From: Candolleomyces eurysporus
Lineage: Eukaryota > Basidiomycota > Agaricomycetes > Agaricales > Psathyrellaceae
Length of the DNA stretch: 64,000 bases
Direction: 5' to 3'
Assembly: GCA_027579435.1 (NCBI GenBank)
Contig: JANBPK010000713.1
Coordinates: 62,001 to 126,000, forward strand
This document shows, piece by piece, positions 9,940-22,000 of this stretch; within the stretch, counting starts at the first letter, position 1; each line of letters opens with the position of its first letter. Below the pieces are notes generated by a model. That model searched no databases. It worked only from the letters and a program-made list of their open reading frames with translations, and was not told the DNA's origin. The position numbers and the translations under genes are program-made.

Positions 9940-12130
9940 CATGATTTGGGACCCATGAACCATGAATGTCAACACTGTGGAGCGCTCCATTGGATTGACA
10001 AGCGTATCAAGTCAAAAGGAAGCATATGATCTCCCCATTTCAATGGGTGCTGTCTGGATGGCCATGTCACCCTTCCTCCCATACCTGAACCCCCTGAGCC
10101 ACTACATAGCTACCTTTCTGCTGATACAAATGTTGCCAGAGAATTCTGCAAGGATATTTGAAAATATAATTGAGCTTTTTCATTCACATCAGTTGGTGTA
10201 CAGCAAGATCATTTGGTCAACTGTCGCCCTGGCTGTGGTCCTCCAGTCTATTGAATCTCAGGTGAACTGTACCATGCATCTGCTGCTCTTAACCCACCTG
10301 CAGGTCATTTTCCACACTATGCTCAGCTCTATGCAATCCAACCTCGGGAAGCTTTTGCTGCCCGCATCAACCAAAACCTTGCTCTTAATCCTGTAGTTAT
10401 ATGGGGACTCTAGAACATGCTCATGATCCACCACCCACTCATGCAATCATATCGGCATGCAAACCAGATTCTACAAAAGCATTAGGATGACATCAATTAC
10501 TAGGTTGCACTTCACTTTACACCTGGTATGAACCTTGGCGTGTACAACTTGCCAACTGTCAACAAGGTTGCATTTATACTATTAGGGACCATTGTTACTG
10601 AGGCTCGCAATATTGTCTTTCAACTACATGGTGGACTGTTGGAACACATTTCTGAACTCAATCCTGCATATGCAACTCTCCAGTACCCACTCCTTCTTCT
10701 GCATGGCACTTACAAGTGGCATCCTGAATTACAGCTCACTGAGACCAAGAATCAGCAAGAACAGAGGCTTGGAAATTGTTGTCGGAACTTTGCAGCTAGG
10801 GAGGAGGCTGGCCTGGAGAATGATGGAGAAGTCAACATTGACCAAAAGCTTACCCTTTCTACGTACACTGCTTATTATTCTCATTTCTGTTAAAATGATT
10901 TCAACACGATCCTCTGAGGTGGCTCTCTTTTCTGCTGATATGTGGTTGACATGTACGCAAGTGTCAATCAATAGCAGCTGATGTGGATTCAGAGAAATCA
11001 AACAAGGTTTGGCACTGCATGGTTAAATCATCTTCAAGATGCCAACATGAATGATTCCGACAACATGGATGCTGCCAAAATCGGGCAGCATGTTTTCCTG
11101 CCATCATCATACATTGGTGGACCATGAAACATGGCTCAGAACAACCAGAATGCTATGGCCATTGCTTGCTTCTATGGCAAGGTTAATATCTTCCTGATGA
11201 TGACCATCAATCCAAAGTGGCCCGAAATCGAGAGAGAGCTGCTCCCTGGACAGACAGCTTATGACTGGCCTGATTTGGTTGTCCAGGTATTTCAGCTCAA
11301 GAAACAGGCATTGATTGACCGGATCGTCAAGGACAAGGTCTTTGGGGAGGTCGATGCATACGTCTACACCATCAAGTTTCAGAAGCAAGGCTTTCCCCAC
11401 ATGCACCTCCTTCTGTTCCTCAAGAACGGTTACAAACTCACAACCCTGGAGGCCATTGATTCCTGTATCTCTGCACAGTGGCCAGATGAAGCAACTGAAA
11501 AGAAGCTTTTTGACACTGTGTGAGAGAAAATGGTTCATGGCCCCTGTGGACCTAAATTTCCAAATATGCCGTGCATGGTGAATGGAAAGTGTTCAAAGGG
11601 GTTTCCTGCACAATTCAACGAGGCTACAACACTCGGCAAGAACAGATATGCAAGGATGGGCTGCCCTAACAATGGGATTTCAGTTGAAATCTATGGTATC
11701 ATCATAGATAATCAATAGATCGTTGCCCACCCGTGTTCGCTATGTGCCGAATTCAACTGCCAGATTAACATGGAGTGCGCTATCAGCCTCGCTTCTGCCC
11801 GCTACACCTTCAAGTATTTTCACAAAGGGTCTGATTGTGGAATAGCGGAGGTCTTCCAAAACGATGAGGTGAAGAAATTTATTGATGGTCGATATATATT
11901 ACCTATGGATGCCATGTGGCACATTTTTCACTTTCCGATTCATGAACAGTACCCACCTGTCTGCCGTCTCCAGGTTCACCTTCCAGGACAGCAGAACATA
12001 ATATTCTATGACAATGACAATATTGGTGAGGTAATAGAGGAGAGCCTTGATAAACAGATGATCTTGACAGCCTTCTTTCTCGCCAATGATGCAGATAACC
12101 CTGCAGGACAGCTGGCTCGAACCTCACTTA
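9940..12130 (+). pseudogene. Helitron Rep (HUH endonuclease) half, decayed
   Basis: Scattered frames together give the usual Helitron order. First comes a zinc-binding-like start (LGPMNHECQHCGALHW), then CCLDGHVTLPPIPEPPEPL, HYAQLYAIQPREAFAARINQ and NLPTVNKVAFILLG. The RISEL-like block ELNPAYATLQYPLLLLHGT follows, then NMAQNNQNAMAIACFYGK. The nuclease core follows (VNIFLMMTINPKWPEI and GFPHMHLLLFL, the latter carrying an HxH metal motif), then MVHGPCGPKFPNMPCM and YTFKYFHKGSDC. Several stops interrupt it (for example at 11521 and 11716), and frames change repeatedly. The region corresponding to the catalytic tyrosines is altered. It is clearly non-functional, but order and content identify a RepHel Helitron. 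Confidence 0.85.
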
Positions 12131-12439
12131 TGTTCAGTTCCCTCAGCATTTTGTATGGGAGAAGCCTGTTCTCAGATGGAAGCCACAAACGGTACAAACA
12201 AGATTTGCCATTGGTCGTATGTATTTTATGCGGCCCACACAAGGCAAAATTTTTTACCTCTATACTCTCCTCATTGTTGTCAAGGGTTCCACTTCTTTCA
12301 ATGACCTCAAGCACATTCCTGGTCACCCTGTGCTGTTTCCCACTTTCTACGATGCCTATGTTGCCCAAAGTCTCCTAGAAGATGGCAGTGAATGGCAGAT
12401 ATGCTTACTTGAAGCCTGCAAGATTCAAACAGGTTCCTG

Positions 12440-14097
12440 CTTGTGCCACTTTTTTTTGTTACCCTCCTCCTTTTTGGTATCCCTTCCAACCCTCGCCTTC
12501 TCTGGAACAAGTTTAAAGGCCCCATTTCTGACGACCTTGGACCTCGCATACACGCAATTAACGTCCAGCAGCCACTCACCCCAGAGCTTCCCACCGACTA
12601 CGCACTGTTCCTTATTGACAACCTGCTAAAAGAAGGCAGTTGGTCTCTTTGGGATTTTCCACACATGCTGCTGCCCATCTACCCTTGGTTGAACATTGAA
12701 ATCAACCAGCTCATTGCTGATCAGCCGGATTACGACCATGAGCAGCAGCAGGAAGAGCTTGAAGATCAGCTCCAGCAGCTCAACGCTGGCCACCATGCAG
12801 CTTATGACTGTATTGTCAGCTCAATTGAAAGGGAGAGCGGAGAGACCTACTTTCTCCAGGGATCCGGTGGTACTGGGAAAATGTTCGTCTATAACACCAT
12901 TTATTGCAAAGTCAGGAGCAAAGAGAAGATTGTGCTCTGTGTGGCATCTTCTGGCATTGCTGCACTTCTCATCTGAGGAGAAAGGACAGCACACTCAATG
13001 TTCAAAATCTCTATTGAAAACCTTGACGAGTTTTCTACCTGCACGATCCAGAAATCAACCCACCACTTTGCACTTCTTTGTGAAACTGTAGCAATCATCT
13101 GGGATGAGGTCAGAGCACAGCATCAACATGCTGTCAAGGCTGTGGATAAGATGTTACAGAATGTCCACGGGATGACCGACTTTTTGGTAGAATAACGACC
13201 ATCTTAAGTGGCAATTTTCTCCAAACACTTCCAGTCATTCCCAAGGGATCACGTGCTGACATTGTTGATGCTACAGTACAGCGAAGGTGTGCATTTATTC
13301 CTGCCTCCATCTATTTTACAAGCTGATTGGACGATGCAATAGATATCGTTCCCAAGGGAGATGTGAGTTCCAGATACTGACCATCCAATCAACAACATCT
13401 ATCCCGGGATTAACTCTAATTCTCCTCCCCCGCCCGAATACTTTCTGGATCGCATGATCCTTTCACCTTGCAACATTAATGTTGCAGCAATGAACGATGG
13501 CATACTTGATCAAATGGTTGGAGAACTTTGGGAGCACTTCAGTGTTAACACTGTAATATATAAAGATGGTGTTGATCCCGCAGACGAGCCACCTGTCTCT
13601 AAAGAGTTTCTTTGCTCTATCACCTCTTCAAGCCTGCCTTCTGGTGAACTTAGGCTCAAGATCAGGTGCCCCATCATCTGCCTTCGGAATCTTGACCCTG
13701 CAAATGGCCTCTGCAATGGTACACATCTCATTGTCACCCACATGCTCAATTGCGTCATTAGGGGTTGAATTCTGGGAGGCGACTTTGATGGGAGCCTGAT
13801 GTTTATCCCTTGCATTGCTGTTATCCCTAGCAAGCATTCTTCTGATGTTACCTTTAATTTCCGGCGCCTCCAGTTCCCTGTTTGACTGGCATTCTCACTC
13901 TCTATCAACAAGGTGCAAGGCCAGACTGTTCAGTATGTTGGTCTTGACTTGCAAGAGGCCATGTTCTCGCATGGGCAGCTGTATGTCACCCTCTCCCATG
14001 TTACTGCACCCTATAATATCAAACTCCTTTTGTCAGATAACGCTGGAGATGCATGTAAAGTAGATAATATTGTGTACCCTGAAGTCTTACTGTAAAC
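12440..14097 (+). pseudogene. Helitron PIF1-like helicase half, decayed
   Basis: The helicase motifs appear in order. Walker A is GSGGTGKMFVYNT (about 12860). A Walker B region reads IIWDEVRAQHQHAVKAVD (about 13095). Then come PVIPKGSRADIVDATVQR, the C-terminal block LRLKIRCPIICLRNLDP with NGLCNGTHLIVTHMLN, and motif VI as INKVQGQTVQYVGLDLQ with HGQLYVTLSHVTAPYNI, ending VYPEVLL. Stops fall at about 12974, 13193 and 13766, and frames change between blocks. It follows the Rep half directly, as in all RepHel proteins. A PIF1 helicase alone is excluded by the Rep half upstream. Confidence 0.88.
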
Positions 14098-14341
14098 ATC
14101 CCTTAATGCAACTCTTCAATTTAATTTATGCTTTGTTGTCTTTTGGCCAGTGCAATGTGCATCCTATTTTTGGACAGTGTCTGCCTCCTGATGAGTCACC
14201 GCTCTTTGACTTCTTTCCTGTCCACCATGTTGAGTGTTCATGGCAGCCTCCCTGTAAAAATGTATTTAAACCTTAGCTCAATGGCTTCGTCTCGCCACAC
14301 TTTTTGACCGTTGCCCAACATTCTGCTCTCCCTCTCTCACT

Positions 14342-15540
14342 ATGGCTAGCCCTATCAATGGTCGTAAACCTGCCGGTGCAGTTGCCAGAGAGAAAGGCAG
14401 CTTCATCTCCCTTGCTTCTCAAAAGCCAGCTCTCATCGTCAAAACTCCACCCACTCATCCCAGCTCCTCTTTCTTCTCTAGTGTTCTCACATTGGGCCAT
14501 GCACACTGGAGAGAGGGCAGGACCAAGGTTTTCGATGCCGACTTCTATATTGGTGCCAACAACTGCCATGCAATGAGCAGCGTGCTATTCTTTTATGACA
14601 GGGACAACAAGTACAACCAGCTGGGGTATGACAATCAGTACTTTTATTATGTCTGGGAAAGGGTACATTCTTCTTTCATTTTTGGTTTTATTATTTCACC
14701 TGCTAATATGCTGTTTTTCATTCATGAATCAGATTCCACGATATAACCCAGCAGCTAGAATCAACCTCTTCTACACTGTGGGATGTGAGCAAGGAAATAT
14801 CAATGTTGTTGGCAATATTGAAAGGGTGCATGATTGTATCCTTCTCATCATTTATGCTTCCTCAGCCCTATGTGTCTTTACAGATGGAATTTATTGGTGT
14901 CAGGGACCCTGAGGATGACTACTGCGGCAGCCCTCTCGACTTCACTTTTAGGCATCCTGTCAAGTTCAGCATCACTGGAGCTGCTTGGCAGTGTGATGCA
15001 ATACAGAACACCTTCTTCATCGATGCTGAGCCTTATATCTCCTCCTTTGCCAAGGGACATGGGTGTTCCAAGGCGGTATTGCCGTTCCTGTTCTATTTTG
15101 ACCCCTAGGGAAGGTTTGGCAAGTCCGACAAGAAGCCCATGCCCAGGGACAACAAGGTTGTCACCATCGAGGGCTGCATCACCGATGTTACATGGGGAGA
15201 GGACATTGATTTGCCCATCCAGTGTTTCCATGTAGATGTTGTGTCAATTGCCTTTGTCAGAGATGTTGGCAAGTCATCAGACTCTACGCTTATTCCCAAC
15301 ACCCTTGACCCTTCAACCTGTGAGCTTTTGTTCCACTCTGTTCGCTATATATTACTGTTCTTACTCATTTCCAGCAACACCAGCCAGAGGTGCAGGGAGG
15401 TTCCAGTCAGCTTTCAAGAAATCACCTGCTGTTGCATCAAGCTCAGGTTCTTGGCCATCCACTCCGGCTGCAACCACTCCTGCTATCACTACCAATCTAT
15501 CTCAGACGCCTTCAGTTCCTCTTGGGCATAGCACTTTTAA
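14342..15540 (+). pseudogene. Spliced Helitron-associated gene, unrecognised product, one nonsense codon
   Basis: ATG 14342 opens a gene with three good introns (14663-14732, 14826-14883 and about 15319-15377). The joined protein has a basic, Ser/Pro-rich start. A globular part follows with VFDADFYIGANNCHA, YFYYVWER, INLFYTVGCEQGNINVVGN and MEFIGVRDPEDDY, then a beta-rich end (NKVVTIEGCITDV, FHVDVVSIAFVRDV). The tail is Ser/Ala/Pro-rich (KKSPAVASSSGSWPSTPAAT). The beta pattern could be an OB-fold-like ssDNA-binding domain, as RPA-like proteins accompany some Helitrons, but this is only inference. A TAG at 15106 interrupts the frame. It starts about 250 bp after the helicase and is on the same strand; a solo LTR cuts its tail. 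Confidence 0.55.
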
Positions 15541-15557
15541 CCCGGTGATGCGCCGTC

Positions 15558-16897
15558 TGCTCAAACACCCTATAAAATTTGCGAACTTGCTCTTAATGTT
15601 TGTGAACTGACTTGTGCATACAGAAGATCTTTGTGAAGTGGGAAACCATAGAGTTGGAGCTTTCCCTGGTTGCCAACTAAGCAGACTACCTAGCAGAGAC
15701 AAGACAGATGAGTAAGATGGTTCTACAATGGTACTTTAAGTTTGTGAAGGCCTTGTGAACGTATCTGAAACAGCTACAACTAGAATCAAAGCTACCTGAT
15801 ATGCCTGACCTGGCAAGGGACAATATCAGCAGAAGTTATGCATACTACAAGGGAATTCGCCCTGACATTGCTAAGCGGAAGTCTTTGTGAAGTAGCCAAT
15901 GGCTTCAAGAACTTGATTGTCAATCCGCTAAGTCAACAAGCGCTGACCTTGCCATTTTGAGAGGTATCAGCGTTGATTGATTAAGCTTCGGAAGGATCGT
16001 CCGACGTTCATGAACCTGAACGGAAAACTGGAAAGTATGACTAAAGCATGTAGGGTCAGCAACCCGAAGCTCAGTCAGCCTGTCCAGAGCCAAGAGATAG
16101 AAAGAGTCAGCAGAGTGGAGAAGCAATGTGGCTTGGTGAAGCCAAGCACCCAAAACTCGGATCAATTCGTCAGGTGAGGTTCGTGAACGGAAGGGCGCGC
16201 TCTCTGGAAGCAATCCTCAGTGAATATCCATGCGGACTCGATAACAGCCGTGTCCAGAATAGGTTCGCGAAGTGCCTGGGCTGTGTTCTAAAGTTCAAGA
16301 CTCAACTCTCGGCCTTCGATACCCTCATGTGATTGTGTTTCTTATCTCTCTCTGTCTCTGTCATCTGTTGGTTTCTCTGTTTGTTTGCCAAACATTAATT
16401 ACATATATATACATCTCTGTTTTATCTATTATAGCATTAGCGGGTAGCTAGCGTTTGTATTTTGCATCGGGACCGTGTTCCCAGGAATCTATGAGAGCCA
16501 TCTGTTATCAAGAAAAGAGTGTTTAAGTTCGCGAAGTCAATCAGAGTCGTGTTGCTTGCGTTTATCGAATCGTTCTTGCGTTAAAGTTGCTCGAGGCCGT
16601 GTCCTCTGTTTGCAAAGTTATCTGTCGTATCTCGAACCTTACCGTGTGTTAGCAAAGTCACTTTGTGAAGCATTTCTATCGTTGCTGGTTGAGCCTTAGC
16701 TCCCCTTCGAACTTGCGATCGTACAAGAAGAGTTCTAGAAGCCTCTATCGACTTGACTTAGAGCTTTTACCTATACCCCTTGCCCGCCTTTATCTTCACG
16801 AAGGTATTTGGTGTGTTGTGTTATTGTGGTTGTGTGTGTGTGTTTGAATTCTATAGTTTTGTTGGTTAGAGAGCCCTTGTTCGCTACCTGCACATCA
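15558..16897 (+). repeat. Solo LTR of the left gypsy family, inserted in the Helitron
   Basis: It aligns along its length with the LTR at 933-2521 in inverse orientation. It starts TGCTCAAACACCC and ends CTGCACATCA, and shares GCGGGTAGCTAGCG, ACAAGGGAATTCGCCCTGAC and TACCCCTTGCCCGCC. It is about 250 bp shorter because of internal deletions. Flanking bases CCGTC and CCGGG only partly match, so the target duplication is decayed or was never matched. No internal retroelement sequence adjoins it. Confidence 0.75.
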
Positions 16898-17405
16898 CCG
16901 GGAGCCAACCCCAACTTTGCATAGTGGCTGAAGGCGCTGCCACCTGCCACTCTCCAGCAATTCATGGCCGCCCAGCATCAACCCCAAACGCCAGGCTTGC
17001 AGCTTCTCCCTCATAATCTCCAAGCTGCACTTCATGATCGTGGACCTGCAGGTGCATTGACAACACCCTTGCCTCCTCAAACGCATCTTTTCCAGCAGCC
17101 AGCTGATGGTCAGGTGCCTTTTAGTAACCCTATTTATACTCAGCCAACGCCGTCAACCATTACCCATCATCAAGCCACCTTTCTCCCTCCAGGAGCCTGC
17201 ATCCTTTTTGTTGCTCAGCAGTCTCCCACCGCTACTACTCCACCTGCAGTCTTCACCCATCTGCAACAGCCAATGGAAACCGGGCCTTCCAATACCAGGC
17301 CACCTTCAATGCTGGCAGCGCCAGATTAGCCTCAGGCTGGTGTCACTCCAAGTCACAGCCCTCCAGTTGTTCCCACCAATGGCCAACCACCTCAGCTGTC
17401 ACTCA
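16898..17405 (+). other. Pro/Gln-rich Helitron remnant between solo LTR and copia LTR
   Basis: A plus-strand frame from about 16964 to 17329 encodes Gln/Pro/Thr-rich sequence (AAQHQPQTPGLQLLPHNLQ) without domain. Its composition matches the Ser/Pro-rich tail of the gene interrupted by the solo LTR, so it is probably the downstream part of the same Helitron cargo. No terminal CTRR hairpin could be assigned with confidence. Confidence 0.3.
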
Positions 17406-17745
17406 TGTTGAACTTACGTGAAATAGGCGCCTGTTCCATAGCGCTTATTATGTAAACCTCTATAAATAGTCTTACGCAGTAAACTCGGTATATAGTAGGT
17501 CTAGTAGATATCTATGTTCAAGTTCTAGAGCAATGTGTCATAATGGTGTCACTAGCACATCATAAGCATGCAATGCTCAGTCATCCTATGTGCACAGACC
17601 ACNAGGTGACATTNNGTGACGTTACAGTCACAGATTCGAGTAGTATATAAACTGTGTAGTTTAGTACAAATAAAGCTCGAAGCACTTTCTACAAGCAAAG
17701 TCAGTAGTACATTCACCTCAAGCATCACCAGTAGTCGATCCTAGT
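17406..17745 (+). repeat. Copia A 5' LTR
   Basis: It starts TGTTGAACTTACG after ACTCA and contains a TATA box (TATATAA at 17644-17650) followed by GTAGTTTAGTACAAATAAA. The homologous LTR starts at 25114. The exact right end cannot be fixed because both copies run into matching internal sequence; an end near 17745 is the best estimate. Confidence 0.75.
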
Positions 17746-17751
17746 ATAATG

Positions 17752-19039
17752 GTATGTCTAACCAACATACTCTCCTTACTTGTAACTGCATAGCAGCTGG
17801 ACTCGCCATACCATGCGAGAAATGCTGTCTAACAGTTATGAGCCCTGCGCTTGTCGCCCCGCATTACAACCCTGTCGCACCGCCTTCGAGCTGGACGCTG
17901 ACTACGTGGGTAATGTGGTTGTCACTGACAATGTCACTTCATGTGGCAATGGATCAGCTTATGTGTTACGCTCCATTCCCTAACAGGGTGGACGTAATGA
18001 ATAATGTGATCGATTGGATAAATCGGTACCAACACTCCTGGATGTTTCATCCAGTTGAGTCCTTTCGGATGCTGTTTTTTTTGGGGAACCAATACTACCC
18101 TAGCGATATCCTTGGACGAATGCATCCGCGTCAGTTTTCACGTAACATGTCTGACATACGCAGACTGGAAAACAGACTCAACATGGTGTGTCAGGAAATC
18201 CGGAGGAATGTCGCATCAGTGGCTAGTATTAGAAACTTGCTATCATCACGTAATGAGAATCCAAGGCAGAATCAAAATTCTTCACCAAGGAATCCGTTAC
18301 CAAGGCGGTCGTCTACTCGTAGACGGACAAATCGTAACAATCAAGATCAATCAGATCGTGATAACACGATTAACTCAGTTAGAGGGGCTCCATATAATCC
18401 ACCCATCCGTTCTGGACGTGGTAGAGGTAATGGACTCCTTAACAGAGGATCACGTCAGCAAGAAGCTTCTCATGGCGTCCGCTCCAGACCCCGCTCTGGA
18501 GGCAATCGTCAAGAACGACAAATGGAAGAAGGCTCCCGCCAGAATCCCATTAATGTCGATCAAGAAGCACTTCCCCGAGATCCAGAACCACCTTCCATAA
18601 ACAATTGTTGGGAAGGATTGGTTCCTGAGAATATTGGCAATGCTTTGGCACACCATCTCTCAACAGCATCTGGGATGAGAAGAACTCCTTCTCCCCCGGA
18701 GGGATATGTTATCCCACAGAGAAGAAGGGTAGATACTCCCAGGCCAATCCCTGAGAAAACTACTCCTCCACCTGCTGCTGGAGGATCTCACTCTGCGGAA
18801 TCTGATTCCGATAAAGAAAACCAATCATTGCAGGCACCTGACAGGCCCCGTGATGGATCTGATGATTCATCTTGGGAGCTCTAGATCGTAGAGATCCTTC
18901 CAGACCGTTTGGTAACATGGAAACATGGTAACTATGGCCAGAAGAACGGGTAGAGCATGCAGGCAGCTCATTCTTTTTTCCCAGGTGTTATTATCATGGA
19001 AAATCTGTACAAGTTCGCTGACATCTTCTTTTTTCTTAG
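17752..19039 (+). other. Candidate intron in copia A leader, containing ORF1
   Basis: A consensus fungal donor GTATGT lies at the LTR/internal junction. A branch-like GCTGAC followed by TTCTTTTTTCTTAG lies directly before the gag ATG at 19040. The same donor and acceptor occur in copia B (25460 and 25835) although the sequence between differs by about 900 bp in length. Splicing would place gag next to the leader. Confidence 0.5.
17754..18884 (+). CDS. Copia A leader ORF1, 376 aa, unrecognised
   Basis: It starts MSNQHTLLTCNC and has a cysteine cluster (CNCIAAGLAIPCEKCC) at residues 10-25. A hydrophobic and aromatic middle follows (NNVIDWINRYQHSWMFH). Then comes a strongly basic Arg/Asn/Ser-rich stretch (RRSSTRRRTNRNNQDQ), which could bind nucleic acid. 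The C-terminus is acidic (ESDSDKENQSLQAP) and ends SSWEL. Copia B has the same two ends (73 aa) but lacks the middle 300 residues, and fragment C has the same start. Copia elements normally begin with gag, so an extra upstream ORF is unusual. The ATG overlaps a possible splice donor, so translation would be from unspliced RNA. No known family recognised. Confidence 0.5.
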   Translation: MSNQHTLLTCNCIAAGLAIPCEKCCLTVMSPALVAPHYNPVAPPSSWTLTTWVMWLSLTMSLHVAMDQLMCYAPFPNRVDVMNNVIDWINRYQHSWMFHPVESFRMLFFLGNQYYPSDILGRMHPRQFSRNMSDIRRLENRLNMVCQEIRRNVASVASIRNLLSSRNENPRQNQNSSPRNPLPRRSSTRRRTNRNNQDQSDRDNTINSVRGAPYNPPIRSGRGRGNGLLNRGSRQQEASHGVRSRPRSGGNRQERQMEEGSRQNPINVDQEALPRDPEPPSINNCWEGLVPENIGNALAHHLSTASGMRRTPSPPEGYVIPQRRRVDTPRPIPEKTTPPPAAGGSHSAESDSDKENQSLQAPDRPRDGSDDSSWEL

Positions 19040-22000
19040 ATGTCGCACTCCAAGACTGACGCCGCCTACAATGCCGTCCCCACTCTTGATGGATCAAACT
19101 ATACCTGATGGGCTCAAACTATGGAGTTGTACCTCCTTAGTAAGAGCATGTGGCAGATCGTGGATGGCAAGATCACCAAGCCGACTTCTGATGGAGATCA
19201 GAAGAATGCTTGGATAGAGAAGTCTGATGCGGCTAAAGGCCTCATCCTTCTCAAACTCCGGGAGAATCTTAGGAGCAAGCATATGGCAAATGACACTCCA
19301 AAGATCTGGACCGATCTTAAGGCCAAATATGGAGCAACCTCCGACTCGCAAATCTTTTCTTGGTTTTGCGAGTGGTATAAGTTTGCTATCCCAGGCTCCC
19401 AAAGTCCACAGAAGGAATTCGCACATTGGGACCTGTTGGTCAGCAAGATGAAGTCCACCTCCATGGAGATTCCAGAGAAGATCCTTGCCATGCAGCTGGT
19501 GGCTACTATGCCACCGGCTTATTCAAACATCATGCCGCTTATGGTGGCCGATATCAACAAGAAGGAATTGACTGTCAAAAAAGTCAAGTCCTATATGCTT
19601 ACCGAGTGGGAAAGGAAGCAAAAGGCGGGGAAGAAAGCCCTGGCTAATCACATCTCTGCCGTCCAGCAGAAGGGGAATGCTCCCCTTTTCCACCAGTAGC
19701 AGCAACAACCTGCTGCTTCTTCTTCCAAGCAGCGTGTGGATCAACCACAGCAGCAGCAAAAGAAGGAGAAGCGGCAGCGTGCCGGTTGCTCGAAAAAGGG
19801 CAAAGGCAAGGGCAAAGCTAAAGCCCATGCTGCTGATACTGGTTCCGACTCCAGGTCGGACACTCCTAATGCGGACAACCTTTTCGCATCACTTTCCCTT
19901 GCTGATCGTATTCAGCCACGCTCTCCTCCTTCTGCCGCTGACAAATTGTCGCCAGAAGAAGACCCATCTTTCAAACTTGTCCAGAAACGCCTTGCCCATC
20001 AGGCTAACGACCCGATCGGCAAGAAAACTACCTCTAAGGGGGGTTCTTATCAGAATAACCCTTTTTCTATCCCTTTCGAAATCCAACCGCCGATCAATTC
20101 TATTGAATATGATCCGGCTCGTTCTCAGGCGCACTACAACGCTGTCCATACCCCCGATTTCCGCTCCCATTTCCAATTCCCCCCTCTTTCGTCATCCTCC
20201 ACCTCTCCCGGTATTCCCAGGGTTGTCCCTGGAGTAACGGGTGTTCCCAATAGTTCAGGATATATCCCAAACTATACAATCGGTCTTCCACGACTTCGAG
20301 GAGGGAACTCCAAGAAATCAACTGATCCTCGTCCGCCTCCCAAGGCAAAATCTACCGTTACACTTATTAGCGGTAGGGGAACGGTTTCCCGGACCGTAGC
20401 TGAGTCATCACTGGTCCAACAAAAGGAAACTCCCCCATCAGTATACCCTTGCGTTGAGAAATCATGCAAGGTGGCGGAGTCCCTCCAGGTGGTGAAAACA
20501 ACTGAGACTATGAAGACGCTCGAAAGAGCAAACTTCGACTCCAAAGAGCAGATGGCTCCAACTGATGAAGTAGCCATGGGAGAGGCAGAGGGAATAGAAG
20601 TAAGGGATGAGGCCTTGTTTACAGATGACGAAGATGCTGTTTCCATCTGTTCGGTCCCAGATAGTCGCAAGAGATCTAGATCTCTTTCGCCAGACACTGA
20701 ACAACCGAATAGTAAGTGTGACAATTTGGACCCCTCTATAGTTGCTGACTTTGGTCACACAGAGAAACCCAAGTTGGCACATCTTACCTACGATGAATTC
20801 CAGGATATGCCATTCATCGACGACCCTTTCCTAGTTAGTAAGCTGGGAAGAGGTTTCGATGAAACAAATGTCATACCTGGGAAGGTATGGTATAAGGAAT
20901 GCATGGAAACCGGGGAGATCATTGAAACCGTGTGGAAGAGATCCTTTTGGATCACCGGCCAACATAACGACTTCTGGGATGACCACAAGAAGGGCCTCCA
21001 TAAGGGGAAAATCATTCGATTTTGCCTGGATGCCTATGGGCAAGTTGTCGATAATGTCGACATGCAACCCGATGGTGGTTTCATCAAACCAACAGAGTAC
21101 ATGGCTGTGTACCGAAACACAGGTCTGTATCTTGACTACGGTGAGAAGCCGATCTCAGATCCCCGAAAGGGGTATTACTGGTTATGGCTTCCCGAAAGGA
21201 AGATGTGGAACAAGGTGATGAAGGTGTCGGAAGGCACCTTCAATTACGACGAGCTGCAGTACTGACAGGACTGCAGTGAGGACTCGATCATGGGATGGTA
21301 CGCCCTCTCTTATCCTCTTTCCAAACTATCATTAACGCAAACTCCTACAGCGGTGATTAATCATAGCAGTAGCAGTAGCATATTCTTTGCCTGTTTAAGT
21401 GCTGAAATAGAATATCTTGCTTTGCATGCGGATAGTAATGGAATGAGTAAAAATAAGGGATGGATCCTAGATTCCGGAGCAAGTCAACACTTTACTAATA
21501 ATAGACAAGATCTCGTTGATTATCAAATCATTGAAGGAAAAGGGGTCACTACGGCGACCACGTCTATTTCTATAGAAGGTCAAGGAACTTGTTTCCTTGC
21601 TCTCTATATTGGTGAGAAAAAATATGTGATCCATCTACATCCCGTCTTCTACGTACCTAGTTTCAAGGAAAAACTCCTGTCACTAGGGTGGTTCCTTCAA
21701 AACGGTCACACGATGGTTGGAGATCTATCCACCATCACCCTCTTTGATGAGAATAACCAATTAAGTTTGGAGGCTAAGCCATATTCTTATGGGCGGACCG
21801 CTTATAGGACTGTTCCGATCAATGTTAATCCCATTGATCAGTTCAACGCTCACACCGTTGTCTATGTTGCTAGGTATGAAACTTGGCATCAGCGACTGGG
21901 ACATCCCTCTGTAGATGTTCTCAGGAAAGCTTCTAAGTTCACTAAGAATTTCCCAAAAGGTCTGAATATTCCAAAGGAACCGGGACTTTGTTCCGGATGT

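Noticed and set aside
12840..14097. Host PIF1 helicase gene
   Set aside because: The Rep nuclease blocks lie directly upstream in Helitron order, so this is transposon-derived.
15553..16902. Perfect target duplication around the plus-strand solo LTR
   Set aside because: Flanks CCGTC and CCGGG agree at only three to four bases, so the claim is not supported.
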